64,000 nt of DNA. It comes from Isoetes taiwanensis (taxonomy: Eukaryota; Streptophyta; Lycopodiopsida; Isoetales; Isoetaceae). The stretch covers positions 3,547,008 to 3,611,007 of the forward strand of contig JAJEKV010000008.1 of NCBI GenBank assembly GCA_021234155.1, in the 5' to 3' direction. Under the pieces are notes generated by a model. The model saw only the letters and a program-made list of their open reading frames with translations, made no database searches and was not told the origin of the DNA. Of this stretch, positions 10,561 through 23,540 are shown piece after piece. How positions within the stretch are numbered: position 1 is the first letter of the stretch; each line of letters opens with the position of its first letter. The position numbers and the translations under genes were made by a program.

Positions 10561-10915
10561 CGTGACGCTGGTAAACTTTTTCGCTGGGTGACGCCGAACA
10601 AAGAAAAATCAAGCAGACGCTGAATTTACAGACAAACCTTCAGATCACAGACGCTTAAAGAGCTCACAGACGCGATACGTAAGAATCTCGCGTACGGAAA
10701 TTCAAAAAGAAAAAAAAAAAAAAAATTTAAACTGCGAAAAAAAAAAAAATTGAATTACAGACGGGATCTTCAGATCGCTGCAGACGCCGAAAATACTTCT
10801 TCATAATGCTAGCATAAGGTTTCGCTGCGACGCCAGTATGCTCGCATCGCCGCCATCGCTTTATGAGATTGTGGTTTTCACAGACGCTTTCACGTTGTTT
10901 TCAAGCAGACACCTA
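10561..10915. repeat. Patch of recurring CAGACGC words and A-runs
   Basis: CAGACGC occurs five times (starting near 10614, 10648, 10666, 10780 and 10880), with variants CAGACAA, CAGACGG and CAGACAC in between and related TGACGCTG/TGACGCCG words at 10563 and 10590. Two A-rich runs (about 10709-10725 and 10737-10749) lie inside. Spacing is irregular, so this is not a simple tandem array. Function unknown. Confidence 0.5.
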
Positions 10916-11069
10916 AAATCTTCCTCGAATGGAATTTTCTTTTGTCAGATTTTTTTTACATTTTATACTCAAATATGTGCCGTGATCATACAATTCATAT
11001 GTATCTCCGTGATAAAACGCATGTTATACTAACCTATCCCTCGGTCTCATCAAGCATCAGATTATACAT

Positions 11070-11356
11070 AAATGAAGTTTATGGGGCCATCTACTTGCTC
11101 TTGGAAGTATTTCATGTATATATTATGTGATATATATGTACATAGTGTAAGGATGTAAGATTAAATGTGCTGCATGAACTCCTTTGTCAATCTTAGTTTA
11201 ATTTGCCGGATGTAGTCTTTTCTGTATTCGCTTTGCTTTATCGATTATACATGTAAAATGAGGCTTATGGGTCATCTTACTTGCCTTGGAAGCATTTCAT
11301 GTATATTATGTGATATATATGTGCATAGTGGGATGTACGATTAATGTGCTATAAAT
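11070..11356 (+). repeat. Diverged tandem duplication, period about 190 bp
   Basis: The unit containing ATGGGGCCATCTACTTGCTC, GGAAGTATTTCATGTATAT, TTATGTGATATATATGTACA, TAGTG and GGATGTAAGATTAA (11,080-11,165) recurs as TTATGGGTCATCTTACTTGC through GGGATGTACGATTAATGTGC (11,266-11,350). It is AT-rich and non-coding. Confidence 0.7.
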
Positions 11357-11897
11357 TGATACTCATATACACCCATCAGACATATGTAATTTAATATGTA
11401 TAGATTCAATCAAATCTTTTACATGTACAATCGATATGTACCGTATACATAACTTATGTAATCGGATACGTAAGGTATTCAATGCATGCCTTCTCCAACT
11501 TACCTATTTCTTTGCAATGTGCGCCGAGTCGCATGAGCACTTTGTGGAGGAGAATCCAGATGCAAGTCCAAATGATAGGAAAGTCCAAAATGATAGTTGG
11601 TATTAGAATGTTCGAATACCAAACCAAGTTGAATAAGGAAATTGAAGGAGAAACACTTGGCTGCGTCAAGCATGAACAAGCAGAGAATACCCTCGCAAAG
11701 CTTTAACCTATGAGGTATCGGTTTCACATAAATTGGGTACTGGTAATTGTGATGTATGTGCCGCTGGTACCATGAGCGCGCGATGGCTCTTGTCAGCACA
11801 AAAGCTATATTTTGTAACCGTTAGCAATTTTGGAGAAATGGCTTCAAAAGAGTGAAAGGAAGAGTGGCAATAACCAAGCATAAGGGGGATCAGAAAA

Positions 11898-12548
11898 ATG
11901 TGGTGGCAAAAGATTCCTTATGTCCAAAAGAGACTCCATCGTAATAATGAAGATGATGTTAAAATGGCGTGCTTATCAAGTTATATGGACGAGAAGTCAA
12001 GGAAGGGCACTTCAGGAAGATTAAGATTGGTGGAGAAGCAAACAGATGTCTTTTTCTCATGTTGTCTCATGTTCGATCACATGAAAAGTCGTACCACGAA
12101 CTTTGGTACCATTAAGCAGAAAGCAAAGAATTTAGAGAAGCATCTCGTGACTCTAAGAGATGATCTTGATATCGCGAGTAGATCGCGTAAAAATTCACAT
12201 TGCAAAATTCTTCAAAGAAGTACCAACATTGGAATGCACTGCATCACTATTTTGGTACATCACCTTCAGCGTAAAATGGGTAAGCTTCGCGTATTGACCG
12301 GCTCACTTATATGTTTCATGATGAAGCCGCGACAATACATTTTCTACAAAGATGCATTTCCCAACTTCATCTTCGGGTTGAAAGAGAATGGAGGATCTCA
12401 CATGCGAGCATCATCTCGCGGTGGTCGATGGTTGTGCCGCTACCAAATCCGTAATATCATTCTACTCATATGCGTACTCCATTGTCAAAGATGGTATCTC
12501 GCGGTACAATGGTATTTCTTCTGGATCAGGCATGGAAGGGGAACATGA
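11898..12548 (+). CDS. Unrecognised open reading frame of 216 codons
   Basis: This is the longest open frame between 9 and 22 kb. I do not recognise the product. The protein is basic and rich in Lys, Arg and Cys in its first two thirds (MWWQKIPYVQKRLHRNNEDD at the start) and ends in a hydrophobic, Trp-rich stretch (LLICVLHCQRWYLAVQWYFF). That ending looks like an out-of-frame tail, because other frames (MEDLTCEHHLAVVDGCAATK from 12,388, and 12,613-12,825) overlap it with more protein-like composition. No Kozak-type context, intron border or known domain was found. It may be a broken transposon or host gene, or chance. Confidence 0.2.
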   Translation: MWWQKIPYVQKRLHRNNEDDVKMACLSSYMDEKSRKGTSGRLRLVEKQTDVFFSCCLMFDHMKSRTTNFGTIKQKAKNLEKHLVTLRDDLDIASRSRKNSHCKILQRSTNIGMHCITILVHHLQRKMGKLRVLTGSLICFMMKPRQYIFYKDAFPNFIFGLKENGGSHMRASSRGGRWLCRYQIRNIILLICVLHCQRWYLAVQWYFFWIRHGRGT

Positions 12549-12830
12549 TGGAGAGAATGCCATGCCAAGCAACTTGGGCCGCTGAGCAAAGAAGAGAGCA
12601 TGGAATTAAAATGTGCGTGCTCATGATGCCTGTTGTTTTGAGAAACAAGAAATTCCCAAGGTTCAGAGAGTGTATCGGGAAGTGAAGGAGGCCGAGATTG
12701 ATGTGTCAAAGCCATTTGATGCAACCCTTCCCGTGGCCCCAAAGTCGCACTGTATCTCCATAAGTCCCGAGGACCCAACCTTTACCGATGGCGCTGACCA
12801 CTATCTGATGGTACAAATGCGATAAACTTT

Positions 12831-15800
12831 GAATGGCGTATGTGAGTCTATCTCAACATCGGTGGAAAGTGGACATTGAAGAAGCTAGTCCCATGTGCAA
12901 TATGCCGGGTACTTAATTGAATCGAACCGCAATGTTTGCAAACAGTAGAGGAGTTACATTGATGTGATACAAATGGTGATAATTTTGTTTTGCTCTTCCC
13001 GTAATGAGGTATGTGCCATACTATGTCTTGCTTGCACTAGAGAAAAGCATGTATTGGATCAACGGTCATTGATGCTTTTACAAGAATGAGCATCATGCAG
13101 TGGACATTACCATATCGTACCTTACTATTATCCAAATCTTCGCTGTTGCCATAACATAAGCCGTTGGATGATAGAGAAGTATTGGTACCAGAGATTCTAT
13201 TGGAGCCAATTTCCCATGAAGAAGATAAATCATTGTATTAAAGGTGCTAGCAGCCTTTTCATCATTCCCGATGATAAACGCATGAGATGTTGCTAGGAAG
13301 TCTTCCCGAATGGTGGATGCCTTGGATTAGGTGAAGGCTTTGAATTTGTAGTGGCTTGTATTGTGCTACTTTTATATTTATGTAATGGAAGAATGGCACC
13401 CCGGATTAGTCCCCCTACCAAGATATATTGGGAACTTTAAATTTGTTTCTTCTATATCGCTTCTGGTTGAAGATCTACTTCACCGGGTTTTCGAAGAATT
13501 CCGACATTTGTTTTGTAGATCATTTCTTTACATCTAATGCATACAAAATTATTAGCATATCAAGGAAAGCTTAACTCAGATACTCTGCTATGTACATACA
13601 CTCAGATTGCAAAAAGCTCAACAACATACAACATCTAAGCATAATTGTATTACCTGCTAGATACATACTAAGATGTGCCCGTCCTCAACTTGTTTACTAT
13701 CCGTAACCACCAAAGACACCCATCTTGAAAATCGACCTTCTACAAACTCAATATTTACTATCGATGTACCAAAGACACCATCATTCACTAGATTCTTCTA
13801 TTACCGCGGAATCTCTCTCACCGTGGATGCTAGGCTTCTTAATCGAAGCAAGCAACCTCTATTGCAAATGCTCCATAAACTATCACGTCTTCTACCCATT
13901 GAGATTTTATGCTTGAAACTTACTATGTCATCAGATAGCTAATTTGTGAAGCATCAAATTGATGCTCTTTTGGACATAAGTGGTAAAGCCATTTGCATTC
14001 TTCGCTTCCACAAACCACCAAATAGCCAACAACACAAATCTGCTTAGCCCTCGATGCCATATCAGACGTGAGTAAGAGCAACCCTCATTGAAGATACATT
14101 TGAAAGGAAGGTCAAGAATCATACCACATCTATTCGTGATTCGGATACCTGGTGATGAACATCCAAAGGAAAAGAAATATGTCTCATCCCATCATTGACC
14201 TCTGGGAAGAGGGTCCAAACTTCACACCATAATGAATTTAAATCTTGGTATGCCTTGCTCATAACTTGTCTACAATGGTCGTCAGAACATCCAAGACCGA
14301 ATTGAACAAAATTAAATCCCAATGGTTAAGTGACAATTGTGGATGCTTTTATTTTTTCTTTTGAATCTAGAATATATAGAACAAGTAATAATATAAAGAA
14401 GGTAAAGGGATATTTTTGTATTAATATTTTAATTTGTTTCCAAACTTTTTAAATTTTGGCTTAATTATTCTATTTGTTGAGGTTGTAATAGAATGTAGGC
14501 AAATATCACTCTTTATAGTAGTATGTTGTTATGAACATCTAGTGAAGAGATTGTATTTCACAGTTCTCAGAACAAACAAAGTAGAAATAGTGACTTATTT
14601 AATAGTTTTGGACAAGATCATAAAGTGTCATGATGACTCACAAAGTTTTCCAATCAACAATGATTGCTCCCACAAAGTCCCTGCAGAGCATTAGGAATTT
14701 CATCGGCCCTGGCAATTTGGGTAGCAAAAGGATCTCATCAATATATAAAGTCTATGTTTGAAATGTGAAGTGACCACATCCAAAGTTTTCCCACATCCTG
14801 CCCATTGAACACATCCTCTGCCCAAGCTAATATATATACAAAGAATAAAATAAATAAAAACCACCTGGCATATCATCAAGACAAGTCTGGGAGATATAAA
14901 GGTTGTTCAAACTTACCTCTTTTAAGCATTGCCATCATTGCAGCTTAATCTGACAGAGTAAGCACAACAACAAGCTTTACCACAAAGCTTATGAACGCAT
15001 GCTTCATAAAATGTACATTGGTTCAAATGTATGTTGTTCCAGTATGTTCGCATAATTGAAGTGTAGCAAATCTAGAGCTCATGAAATGGAAGATATTGCA
15101 AAGGATTTAGCAAATACATAACTTGGCAGACTTTGAAACTTTAGGGACTAATTATAAGAAAAGTACCTCGTGCACAATTTTGTTGTTGTTTTTAAGCCAA
15201 GTAGACCTCGTTATACTTGCTATAGAACTTCCTCGCCTATATTAGTAGGCCCCTACATTTTGACCTAGAGATGCCATTAGATTTCTGATCCCAAAAATAC
15301 AAGTTCCAAGCACCATAATTGTTTTGAAAGTATAAAATTAGCCATGCCACTTGGTCAGTGAAGGTTTGTAGTCGACTAAAAGGAAGCAAATAAGAATTTC
15401 CAGAGAATAGGAAACCCAAGAAAGAAAATACTCAAAGTGTGCCCAAGAAAATTTAACAACGATCTAAAGATAAACTAAGGAATTGATATTCTTAATGCCT
15501 AAAAGAATGCTGCTGATTGCCATGATAACTCCATATCTCATAACTACGAATTTAACCGCTTTTAATGAGTAATATATAGTATAAGGTGTCTAACTTTATC
15601 TCCGCTTTTTAGAGGCTATGCAAAACCTTCATTGAACATTAGCGCAAGAATTGTGCATAATTCTGTGAAAACCCTACTGGTGGTACTTCACCCTCTTTTG
15701 GGCATAAAACAAACAGGAAAACGCCTGATGAAGATTTAATCAATATGACCAAACTACAATTTGTGAAAAATAAAGAAACAAATCATCGAGGTTCATGGAA

Positions 15801-17160
15801 AGGAACTCAGAGAAGGTATCAAAATTACGCGTATATAATCTATATCTGGGCTTTAGGACTCAATCTAATTATGGATGTAATGATGTAGAAGGTCGATGGA
15901 AAACATTATCCATATATAGTTGGTTAATCAAAGATGCAAAATTCTAAATTCATTTGCGTAAGTACCTAGAAAATCATGAATTATGCCTACATGCTTCCAT
16001 TTTGGTGTACTAATAGTGACGACGATGCGTAATAAATTAAACCAAGAACTCCGCTAACATACTCGCAGATCCCCTACAAGAAACCCTCGCTCAATCAAGA
16101 AAAAGTTAAAGAGCTAGCTTAATTACATAATAATCCATCGATCTATAAAGGATTTGGCCAACCAAGTTAACCTCGTAGCGACATTTATAGCAGCTTTAGT
16201 CAGAGACTTGAGGCTAATCATAAAAACCGCTTGCAAAGTCAGAATTCAGCTTAATCCATCCCCCTTCCGGGCCATAGATCGACTCATTAACTCTTCCCTT
16301 GGCTTTTGATTTTGTTTCCTACACCTGCAGTTTTAATATTTCCTAAATCTTAGGGCATGTTCTACCTAACATCTGGCCGACAAAATTTTATGAACTTATA
16401 AATTCAAGATTTTTGCTAATATTCTCGCCACTAAAATCCCCTAAAGAGACAACAATGATTTCGACAATGGACGACAAAAGAAGACTCCATCAGTACTATC
16501 AAGCATTTATGCCATTATAGCCACCGGTGCTGATTGACACAGTAACCTAAAAATGCCTGAGATAAAAAATAAGAAGCCCCCTTGTATAATCCAGGCGCTT
16601 AGGTTAGGCCATACATCTAACTGCATCAAGTTTTAAGATACGTAAAGTCTAAACTAATTCTCAGTTTGTAACCCTTTGATAGAAATTAAAGCTGCTGTAA
16701 ACGATTTCAGATTCGAATAAATTTCAAAGTACAATAATTAGCTTTAAATTCCATAAGTCTCGAATGAGTTTAACTACCACTATCCCCGCCTAATGACAAA
16801 TTTGTTTGTTCCATCTCTTCTTCAAACCACAAACATAAGACTAAGATCCACAATAAACAAACCCAAAGGATTTATGTGAAATATAAGAACAACTCACCAT
16901 GCTTTAGAATTCACTTGGGCATCCACAAAAGCTTCGTATAAAGGCCATCAAGCATAAAGACCGCACTACACTATCCGGGTTGTCAGGAACCTTCCTCGGG
17001 AACAGTTTCCTTCTTCACTCAGATTCTTTCATACATATAATTCAACTCTATGTGAGCTAGAGTTGCCAGGATATGCATATATCCCGCTGAAGCCCTCGCA
17101 TTAACAATAAAATGAGAACATGCAACTGGGATTTCCAAGCAAGCATCTAGTACATTTATA
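12831..17160. other. Long AT-rich region without recognised feature
   Basis: Only short frames are present (for example 13,673-13,942 plus and 14,119-14,322 minus), and none shows a known domain. I see no LTR pair, TIR or tRNA-like sequence. Confidence 0.4.
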
Positions 17161-17185
17161 TCTATCTATCTATCTATCTATCTAT
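17161..17185. repeat. (TCTA)n microsatellite
   Basis: TCTA is repeated about six times and followed by TATT. It is a simple sequence repeat. Confidence 0.95.
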
Positions 17186-18168
17186 ATTGAAAGAACATGC
17201 CTACATATTTAGGAGTTTCTTGCTATCCATCAAGAGTACCATGGAGTCTAACACAATAATTGGGTAGAGAAGCCATTGAGGTGGTAATTCTAATTTTTGC
17301 AGACTCTAAAATAAAATCACCAAAGCATGATGTATGTGGTCCCTAACTTGAACTCGAACTGCAATATACCGGGCATTTACTAACAACAAATTTTGTAGCT
17401 CCTTTCTCTAACTCAGACTCCCCATTCCATACTATTATTAAAGTATCCGTGGCTAATTCCTTTAAATGTCACCTCGAGCAGTTTTCAAAAAAGTTTTCTC
17501 CGAAGGGAAGAAAAGAAGACATCTCTGGCCATTTTGGATGCTCAATGTGCTCTATTTCTAACATTTTACCTCCTCGGACATGTAAGTTCCAAATGTCCTA
17601 GACATGTGCCTATCTTTAAACAATGTCTCCAAGTGCACTAGTTGAATTAGCAATAATTTCCTTCTTTTTGTTTTCATAAATGGACATCATAGGGCCAAAA
17701 GTGAGAGGTTATTGACAGATGCTTTAACCTTTGACCTAAATTTTAGGCCTTCCACACCGGGTGAGTATTTCACATCAAAAGTGGTTCTAAACACCTCCAA
17801 ATCGCTGGCTAAGGGTCAATCTTGCATATCTCGATGAGACCATCATGTTTTGACCCTTAGTTCATCCCTTTCCGCTTAAATAAGTTTTGACCAAATAAGC
17901 CAATTTGCTCACTCAGATGCCAGACTCTTGACCTAAATTTTGTGGTCACCTCTAGCTACACCAAGGTGAGAGATTTTCAAGATTATCTCTTCCATGCCAC
18001 CCCTAATTGGCCCCAAATTTGTTGTGTAGGTTCATTAGATAGTCCTATTCATGCCTCAAACCCTCAAATTAGCTTTCAAATCCTCATTCCGACTCCTCAA
18101 AATAGGTGAGATTTGCTCAACCCAAAAAAATTCCAAGTTTGTCAAAATTAGGGTTTTTCCCCTTTTCC

Positions 18169-18176
18169 TATAAATA
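18169..18176 (+). promoter_or_regulatory. TATA-box-like site
   Basis: TATAAATAGG follows a TTAGGGTTTTTCCCC stretch and is followed by a C-rich leader-like sequence (CCCCCATATCTCGC). The arrangement resembles plant core promoters, including retrotransposon LTR promoters. No second copy of this sequence was found in the window, so an LTR pair is not supported. The nearest downstream frame (18,438-18,650) has no recognised domain. Confidence 0.35.
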
Positions 18177-18650
18177 GGCCCCCATATCTCGCTTAGCATC
18201 TTACAAAAGTTTGTTCTGCCTTTAGGTATTTTCCAATTCTTAAGCCTTCAAGAGCTGCTTGTTAGTCTCATTCACCAAGACCAATGGCAATCGGCAGATT
18301 TCAGCGATGGTACACTGCCCATGTAGTCAGAGGCGATATCAATGCTATCTCTTTGAAGTTTTCCGTATGATAGACATCCAAGCCACCTGCATGTGCAACC
18401 CCCATCCTATATGGAAGTCATGACCTAATTCTAAGCTGTGGTAGAACCATCCTTAATACAAAGTTATTTTGTTCCCAAGCAAATTCCTCCAAGCAGCCTT
18501 TGGAGTGATGTCCCCAACACTGCTGGCACCAACAACAAGGTTAGCATAGATGCCGCGTCCGGTTTACCTAAGAATCAACAGCACGCGGACAGTCCCTACG
18601 TATTATCTTCCCCACCGTTGGATTCGAGAATCGTGGTCATCCAACGTTAA

Positions 18651-19900
18651 AGTTCAAATCTAAGGGGCTAAGAAGGATAATATCTAGCATAATGACAGGG
18701 GTCATCTTTGTGTTTTTGCACGAGCATTTACAGTTGTTTTCCAAGATTTCATATCGTCAGATTCACAATTCAGGCATACTAAATAAAGATTTCTCTAGGA
18801 GGACGCTTTTATCTTGACTACATTCATTTTTATGAGAGGCAAGATCGAAATGTCACGACAAATTCTATAATGTTTTGTCATTAAGTTTTTGCAGTAAAAG
18901 GGCTGTAATTGGCACCCCCTTAGTCTCTTTCATAATGGCGCTAGACAATGCATGGTTTTAAATTTAACTAGCATAATTGGGGTATTCTTTAAAAGGAAAA
19001 AAAAACAAGAAAAACCCTACATGCAAATCCATCGTAGCCCAAACTTTAGGGTTCCATAAACTTTCCAAGCCTTCCATCTTCATGCTTGCATTACACGCCT
19101 TCCCCAAGATTTCCGCCTTTGTTTCATCTTCAAGATTCCGGGCCGGGATTTCCCCTTCATTTGGAGCACTTTCTGTGTAGTTCCCTGGCTCTTTGAAATC
19201 TTATCTTCCGGTAGATCAAAACAGATGCTTATGACTGGGCTTGGCTTCTCGTTGTTCAAATTTAACTTGTGCTTCGATTCTATTTCGTGATTTATAACCG
19301 AAGTAGTGACACATTCAGCGCCTCAAGAACTCCTTACAAACCTTCCTATGGCATCTTCGTGATGCTTTAGTTGTAGCCCGTTTTAAAGAGAAGTGGCGCC
19401 TTATTCCTCAGAAAACTAATTTTACAACTAGGGGTATATGATTCAAAAACTTATGCATGGAAACTTGTAGCCAATGCTAAGACCCCCGGGTGGGTGGGCC
19501 AACCGGGCAAACCATTTTATAAGGGGTATCCTCAGATTGTCGCTTGTTTTCCACTTAGGAGTTATGGTGCATACAAGGTCAAGTTAGCACCTTACTCAAT
19601 AACATGGTGGATGCGCAACTCATGGTTGGAGGTCTTAGGAAAGCCGGGTGGCAGAGAATTCAATTCAGAAGTTTTTATATCCGCAACCACACCGTATGCC
19701 AAGTCTTGGAAGGAGGTGACCAAGTAATGCCTAAAAACTTGCAAGAAATTTTGCAGCCTTATTAAGTTTGATAGATCTCGTGTGCATCGATACACTCAAC
19801 CGAAAAGTCGAGGCGTGGCTTTTAAGTGAATCTACAGAGAAGCATGCGTGTTCTATAATGTCAGCCCGGGTTCTAGGAGCTACCGCAACATCACCTATCT
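18651..19900. other. Unassigned region
   Basis: Short frames at 18,977-19,180 and 19,494-19,727 lack recognisable domains. No repeat partner elsewhere in the window was noticed. Confidence 0.35.
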
Positions 19901-20922
19901 AGCACTTCTTTGGTTTTACTTACAAAGCATACGTCTAGTCATGGTAATCATGTTGCATTTTCACAAGTTCAGATTCACACCGCTACTAGTAGCATATAGG
20001 CTTCAAATCCCATAAGATGTGCTATCGCTTTCGCTACGATGTACATAGATGTACATGGATATTATGTATGGGTTCAAATCCCACAAAGCTTACAAATTTG
20101 ACTTGATATCTTATAATATTTTAGTTATAATTATTTTATAATTCTCTTATTTACATTTCCCCATATTTTAATTATTGTATTTCATAACTCTACGCACATT
20201 TTTCAAAAATTCACCTCTACTCTTAACATAAACCATTGCACTATAAAGAACATAGGAAAATCCCCCTTTGACCCCTTTGGTTTGGGTGCATATTCAATTC
20301 TGGGTCGTGAGGGCAGCTTAGGAGCCCTTAAATTATATTATAAGCACGACAAATTCACATCTTATAAAGATATTATTAATCGGAATCTTATGGGCGATTT
20401 TGCAATAATCGGCTATTACGATATGTAATCCATACAAGGATACCCCACAAACGGTGAACGCATCTACGGTCCACATCAAGGAATATAAGGCATATATGCC
20501 CATCCAAGGCTCGCGTTCCCGAGTGACCCCCGCAGAATATGCACCCAAACCAAAGGGGTCAAAGGATTTTCCTATGTTCTTTATAGTGCAAATGGTTTAT
20601 GTTAGAGTAAGAATTGAATTTTGAAAATATTGGCGAGAGTTATGAAATACAATAATTAAAATATGAAAATATGAAATAAGAAATTATAAAATATTATAAC
20701 TAAAATATTGCAAGATATCGTCAAATTTGTAAGCTTTCTAGGGATTTGAACCCATACATCCATGTACATCTATGTACATCCACGCAGGGATGCTAAAGAG
20801 GCACATCTTATGGGATTTGAAAGCCTACATACTACTAGTAGCAATCAGAGATACTTAACTCAGAAAATCGCAACATGATTACCATGACTGTATTACGTAA
20901 CGTAGCAAACCAAAGAAGTGCT
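19901..20922. repeat. Large inverted repeat (arms about 360 bp) with a MITE at its axis
   Basis: The left arm starts AGCACTTCTTTGG (19,901) and the right arm ends CCAAAGAAGTGCT (20,922). Paired landmarks inwards are CATGGTAATCATGTTGC with GCAACATGATTACCATG, ACTAGTAG with CTACTAGT, CAAATCCCATAAGATGTGC with its complement near 20,805-20,822, ATGGGTTCAAATCCC with GGGATTTGAACCCAT, CAATAATTAAAATATG-type sequence, and ATAAACCATTGCACTATAAA with TTTATAGTGCAAATGG. The centre (about 20,260-20,571) is the MITE listed separately. Outside the arms the similarity stops sharply. No clear target-site duplication is seen at the outer ends. Confidence 0.85.
20260..20571. mobile_element. MITE copy 1, about 310 bp
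   Basis: The terminal inverted repeats are TCCCCCTTTGACCCCTTTGG with TTGGGTGCATATTC on the left and the complement GAATATGCACCCAA with CCAAAGGGGTC on the right. The interior shares AGGAGCCC, GCACGACAAA, CCCCACAAACG, GGAATA(T)AAGG and GAGTGACCCCCG with the copy at 52.3 kb. It carries no coding sequence. The superfamily is not assignable from TIRs alone. This copy sits in the loop of the 1 kb hairpin. Confidence 0.8.
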
Positions 20923-22029
20923 TATTAGAGTATTCATGCTCATCGCGACTCGTGATTTGATAGGCATGCCCTGCTGATCCCATCGCTGATCATGTCATCC
21001 TAGTCAAGAGAACTAAGTATAATCGATATCTTCACTTCACGGCAGACTTCTCACCTAATTTATTGCGGAAGATTAGAAGCGACCGCAGCCTACACTTCTC
21101 TCAACCGCTAGGTAGAAGATCGGACAAAATTTCTGCAGAAGGACACCAACTAACATCCTAAACTTGGGACGCCAGAGGAACTACTTCAAAGTTAAGAAGT
21201 TCCTCAGATAACTCCATCCTTCCTACGATTCAAGAATAGTTGTAATTTTGATCCCTAAGCATCAGAATCGAAGTTTTCAATCTATATATATAAATATTAT
21301 TTTCGCTTTGCATTCTAAATGTTTTGTTGATGTATTTTTGTTCCACAACTATATCAGCAAACACATAAAATGCAATAAACAAACAAAGCTAACTGTGGCT
21401 ATGATCTACTGTGTATGCGCCAGAGGTCCGTGAATAGTTAGTATCAAGACCGGCGAGTCCATAGAGATGAAGGGACCCTCAAAATGCATGTTGACATAGT
21501 AAGGAACTCAGACGTAAGAATTCGGGTCCCATGACTCCCTAAGAAGATGTCGCGATGAGATCCGATCTTCAAGAGATAGCACAGTCTTATTAGCAAAGAC
21601 AAGCGTTAGCTGGCTGTGACTAATAACATCCGCTTGCCGCTAAGCACCACCCCTGAAGACGGAAAGCGATAAGAAGAAGAGCAAGAGAAGGAGGTCCCCA
21701 GCACTAATCCTCCTCGATACTGCCTCTGGATCTTCGTGACTCGACCGAGAAGAGGTGGAACTGGAAAAGCGGTGGACCGTGAGACGATAGTGACTCAGCT
21801 GGGGACACAAAGACCTCGCATCACCGGTAAGAAAGACTCCTACACCGTAGTAACGGCGGAAGGCAAGAAAGCTTGAACAAATTTCGTGACAAATTTGTAA
21901 TGTGCATGGAGGCAGAGGTGGTCATCGACGAAAGATGAGAGAATATGGAAATGCATGAAATCGAAGGACAAAGACAGCGCAGAGTGGCCACGCCAAACAA
22001 CCTTTTAAAGGCCAAAAGCAGCCTGTGAT
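20923..22029. other. Unassigned region upstream of the first gypsy wreck
   Basis: Possibly this is the LTR or gag part of the element that follows. CG-containing words (CTCG, CCGC) are frequent, as in other element-derived parts of the window, but no gag motif or LTR pair could be identified. Confidence 0.3.
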
Positions 22030-23540
22030 ATGGTAAAGTTGGCTAAGGCCCATGGGCTGTTGCTGGTGGATAGCCGTTGTGTTCAAGAAATTTTCAAAGC
22101 GGCATTCGCGCCCACTATGTGCCAAGGAGCACAAAATGCCACATTGATGCTAATTCCATCTGGCCACAAAGAAGGCAACAAGTCCGGGTGCGTAAATATA
22201 CCTGAAGAGTTCATGAAACCGAGGCTTTATGTGCCAAACCGAAAGGGAACTGGCCATGTAGTGGAAGGGTATATCGAGGGATTAAACAATGAGATAAAGA
22301 AGCCGGTAAGAGCAATCAACCCTCTAACAAGCATCGGTTGAATCGAAAGGCCACCGGGCATGATCCGGACCTCGTAACGCTGGGCGTAATCAGCAGCATC
22401 ACCAAAAGGTAAAAGCATCTGTGAGTTATAACTCCTAGAGCAAATAGTCCAGACTGAAGAAGGCTCCATATAGTGGCAATTATGGAAGCAAGCAGTGAAA
22501 AGAAACAGTATCCTTCCAAGGATAAGCCTGGAAGATGAAGGGTCAAACTACCGAAAAGCCAGTACATCCTTTGGCGCTAAATGCCTAAGGAGAAGAGGCG
22601 TGAGTGCATCGGAGAAACAAACCGGGCTTCAAAGCTCTAAATCCGAAGCACAACAAACCGCCTTCTTTGTCATGAATGCATTAGCGTGAAGGTGGATGGG
22701 AGACTCCTCCTCGACGACGACAAAGGGGAAGCACGCCACTCATTCAAAGCAGTGTCATATCTTGCTCATAGATTCAAACCAAGCAGAAATCCATGACGTA
22801 CCTACGAGGGAAGGCCAAGGCCAAGTCTTTCATAGTCCCCGGATAGATAATGAGGAGCACTCCACAACTCAGGTCTCCAAGAATGGTCAGATAAGTTGAA
22901 GCTCGCCGCTGAAGTCAGAAGCCGGTGAATCCGGTATTGGGGCAGCTGGCAAAGGAGACACACCTGGGCAGCAAGAGGGATAAATTCCCCTAACATCGCA
23001 TTTACCAGTGGATCAACATCCAAATAGGAGCGTATGATAAACATCTGGAAGTATGATTTGGATTATCGCGATGGAGTAATTGGCCCAAAGAAAGGCCATC
23101 ATCGACTCGGGAACCGTGAAGTGACCTTTGATGGTTTCAAATCCAAGAAATCATAGAAATTGCGTGTAAAGAAGTTGTTCCTATCATACCGGTCTAGCAA
23201 GCGGCCGCTGGCGCATAAAGAGCGAAAGCAGCCTATGTCTTCAAACTCGGGATCGGCGAGCCTCGAGTCGAAGAAAGCAAGGGAAGATAAGGTGCTCAAA
23301 GAAATTACCAAAATAGGTAGCTAAGTTGGTAAGGAGTTCCAATGATCTCTTCCCGCATCTAGATCAAGGTGTTCCTCCTTACGTGAGGAGTCGAAAGTGA
23401 GATAAAGCACTCAAGCCAGGTAACGGCCGAAAAGCGGGTCAGAGCAGGATGACGCACGCAAGAGCTAAAGGTTGAAGGCGCTAAATTGCGGAGCTGTTTG
23501 ACCTAGGGTTCATTAGACCTAAATATTCACCATTGGGGCA

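Noticed and set aside
20060..20095. tRNA-like GGGTTCAAATCCC (B-box) words in both hairpin arms
   Set aside because: No A-box, acceptor stem or cloverleaf could be folded around them; they are part of the inverted repeat.
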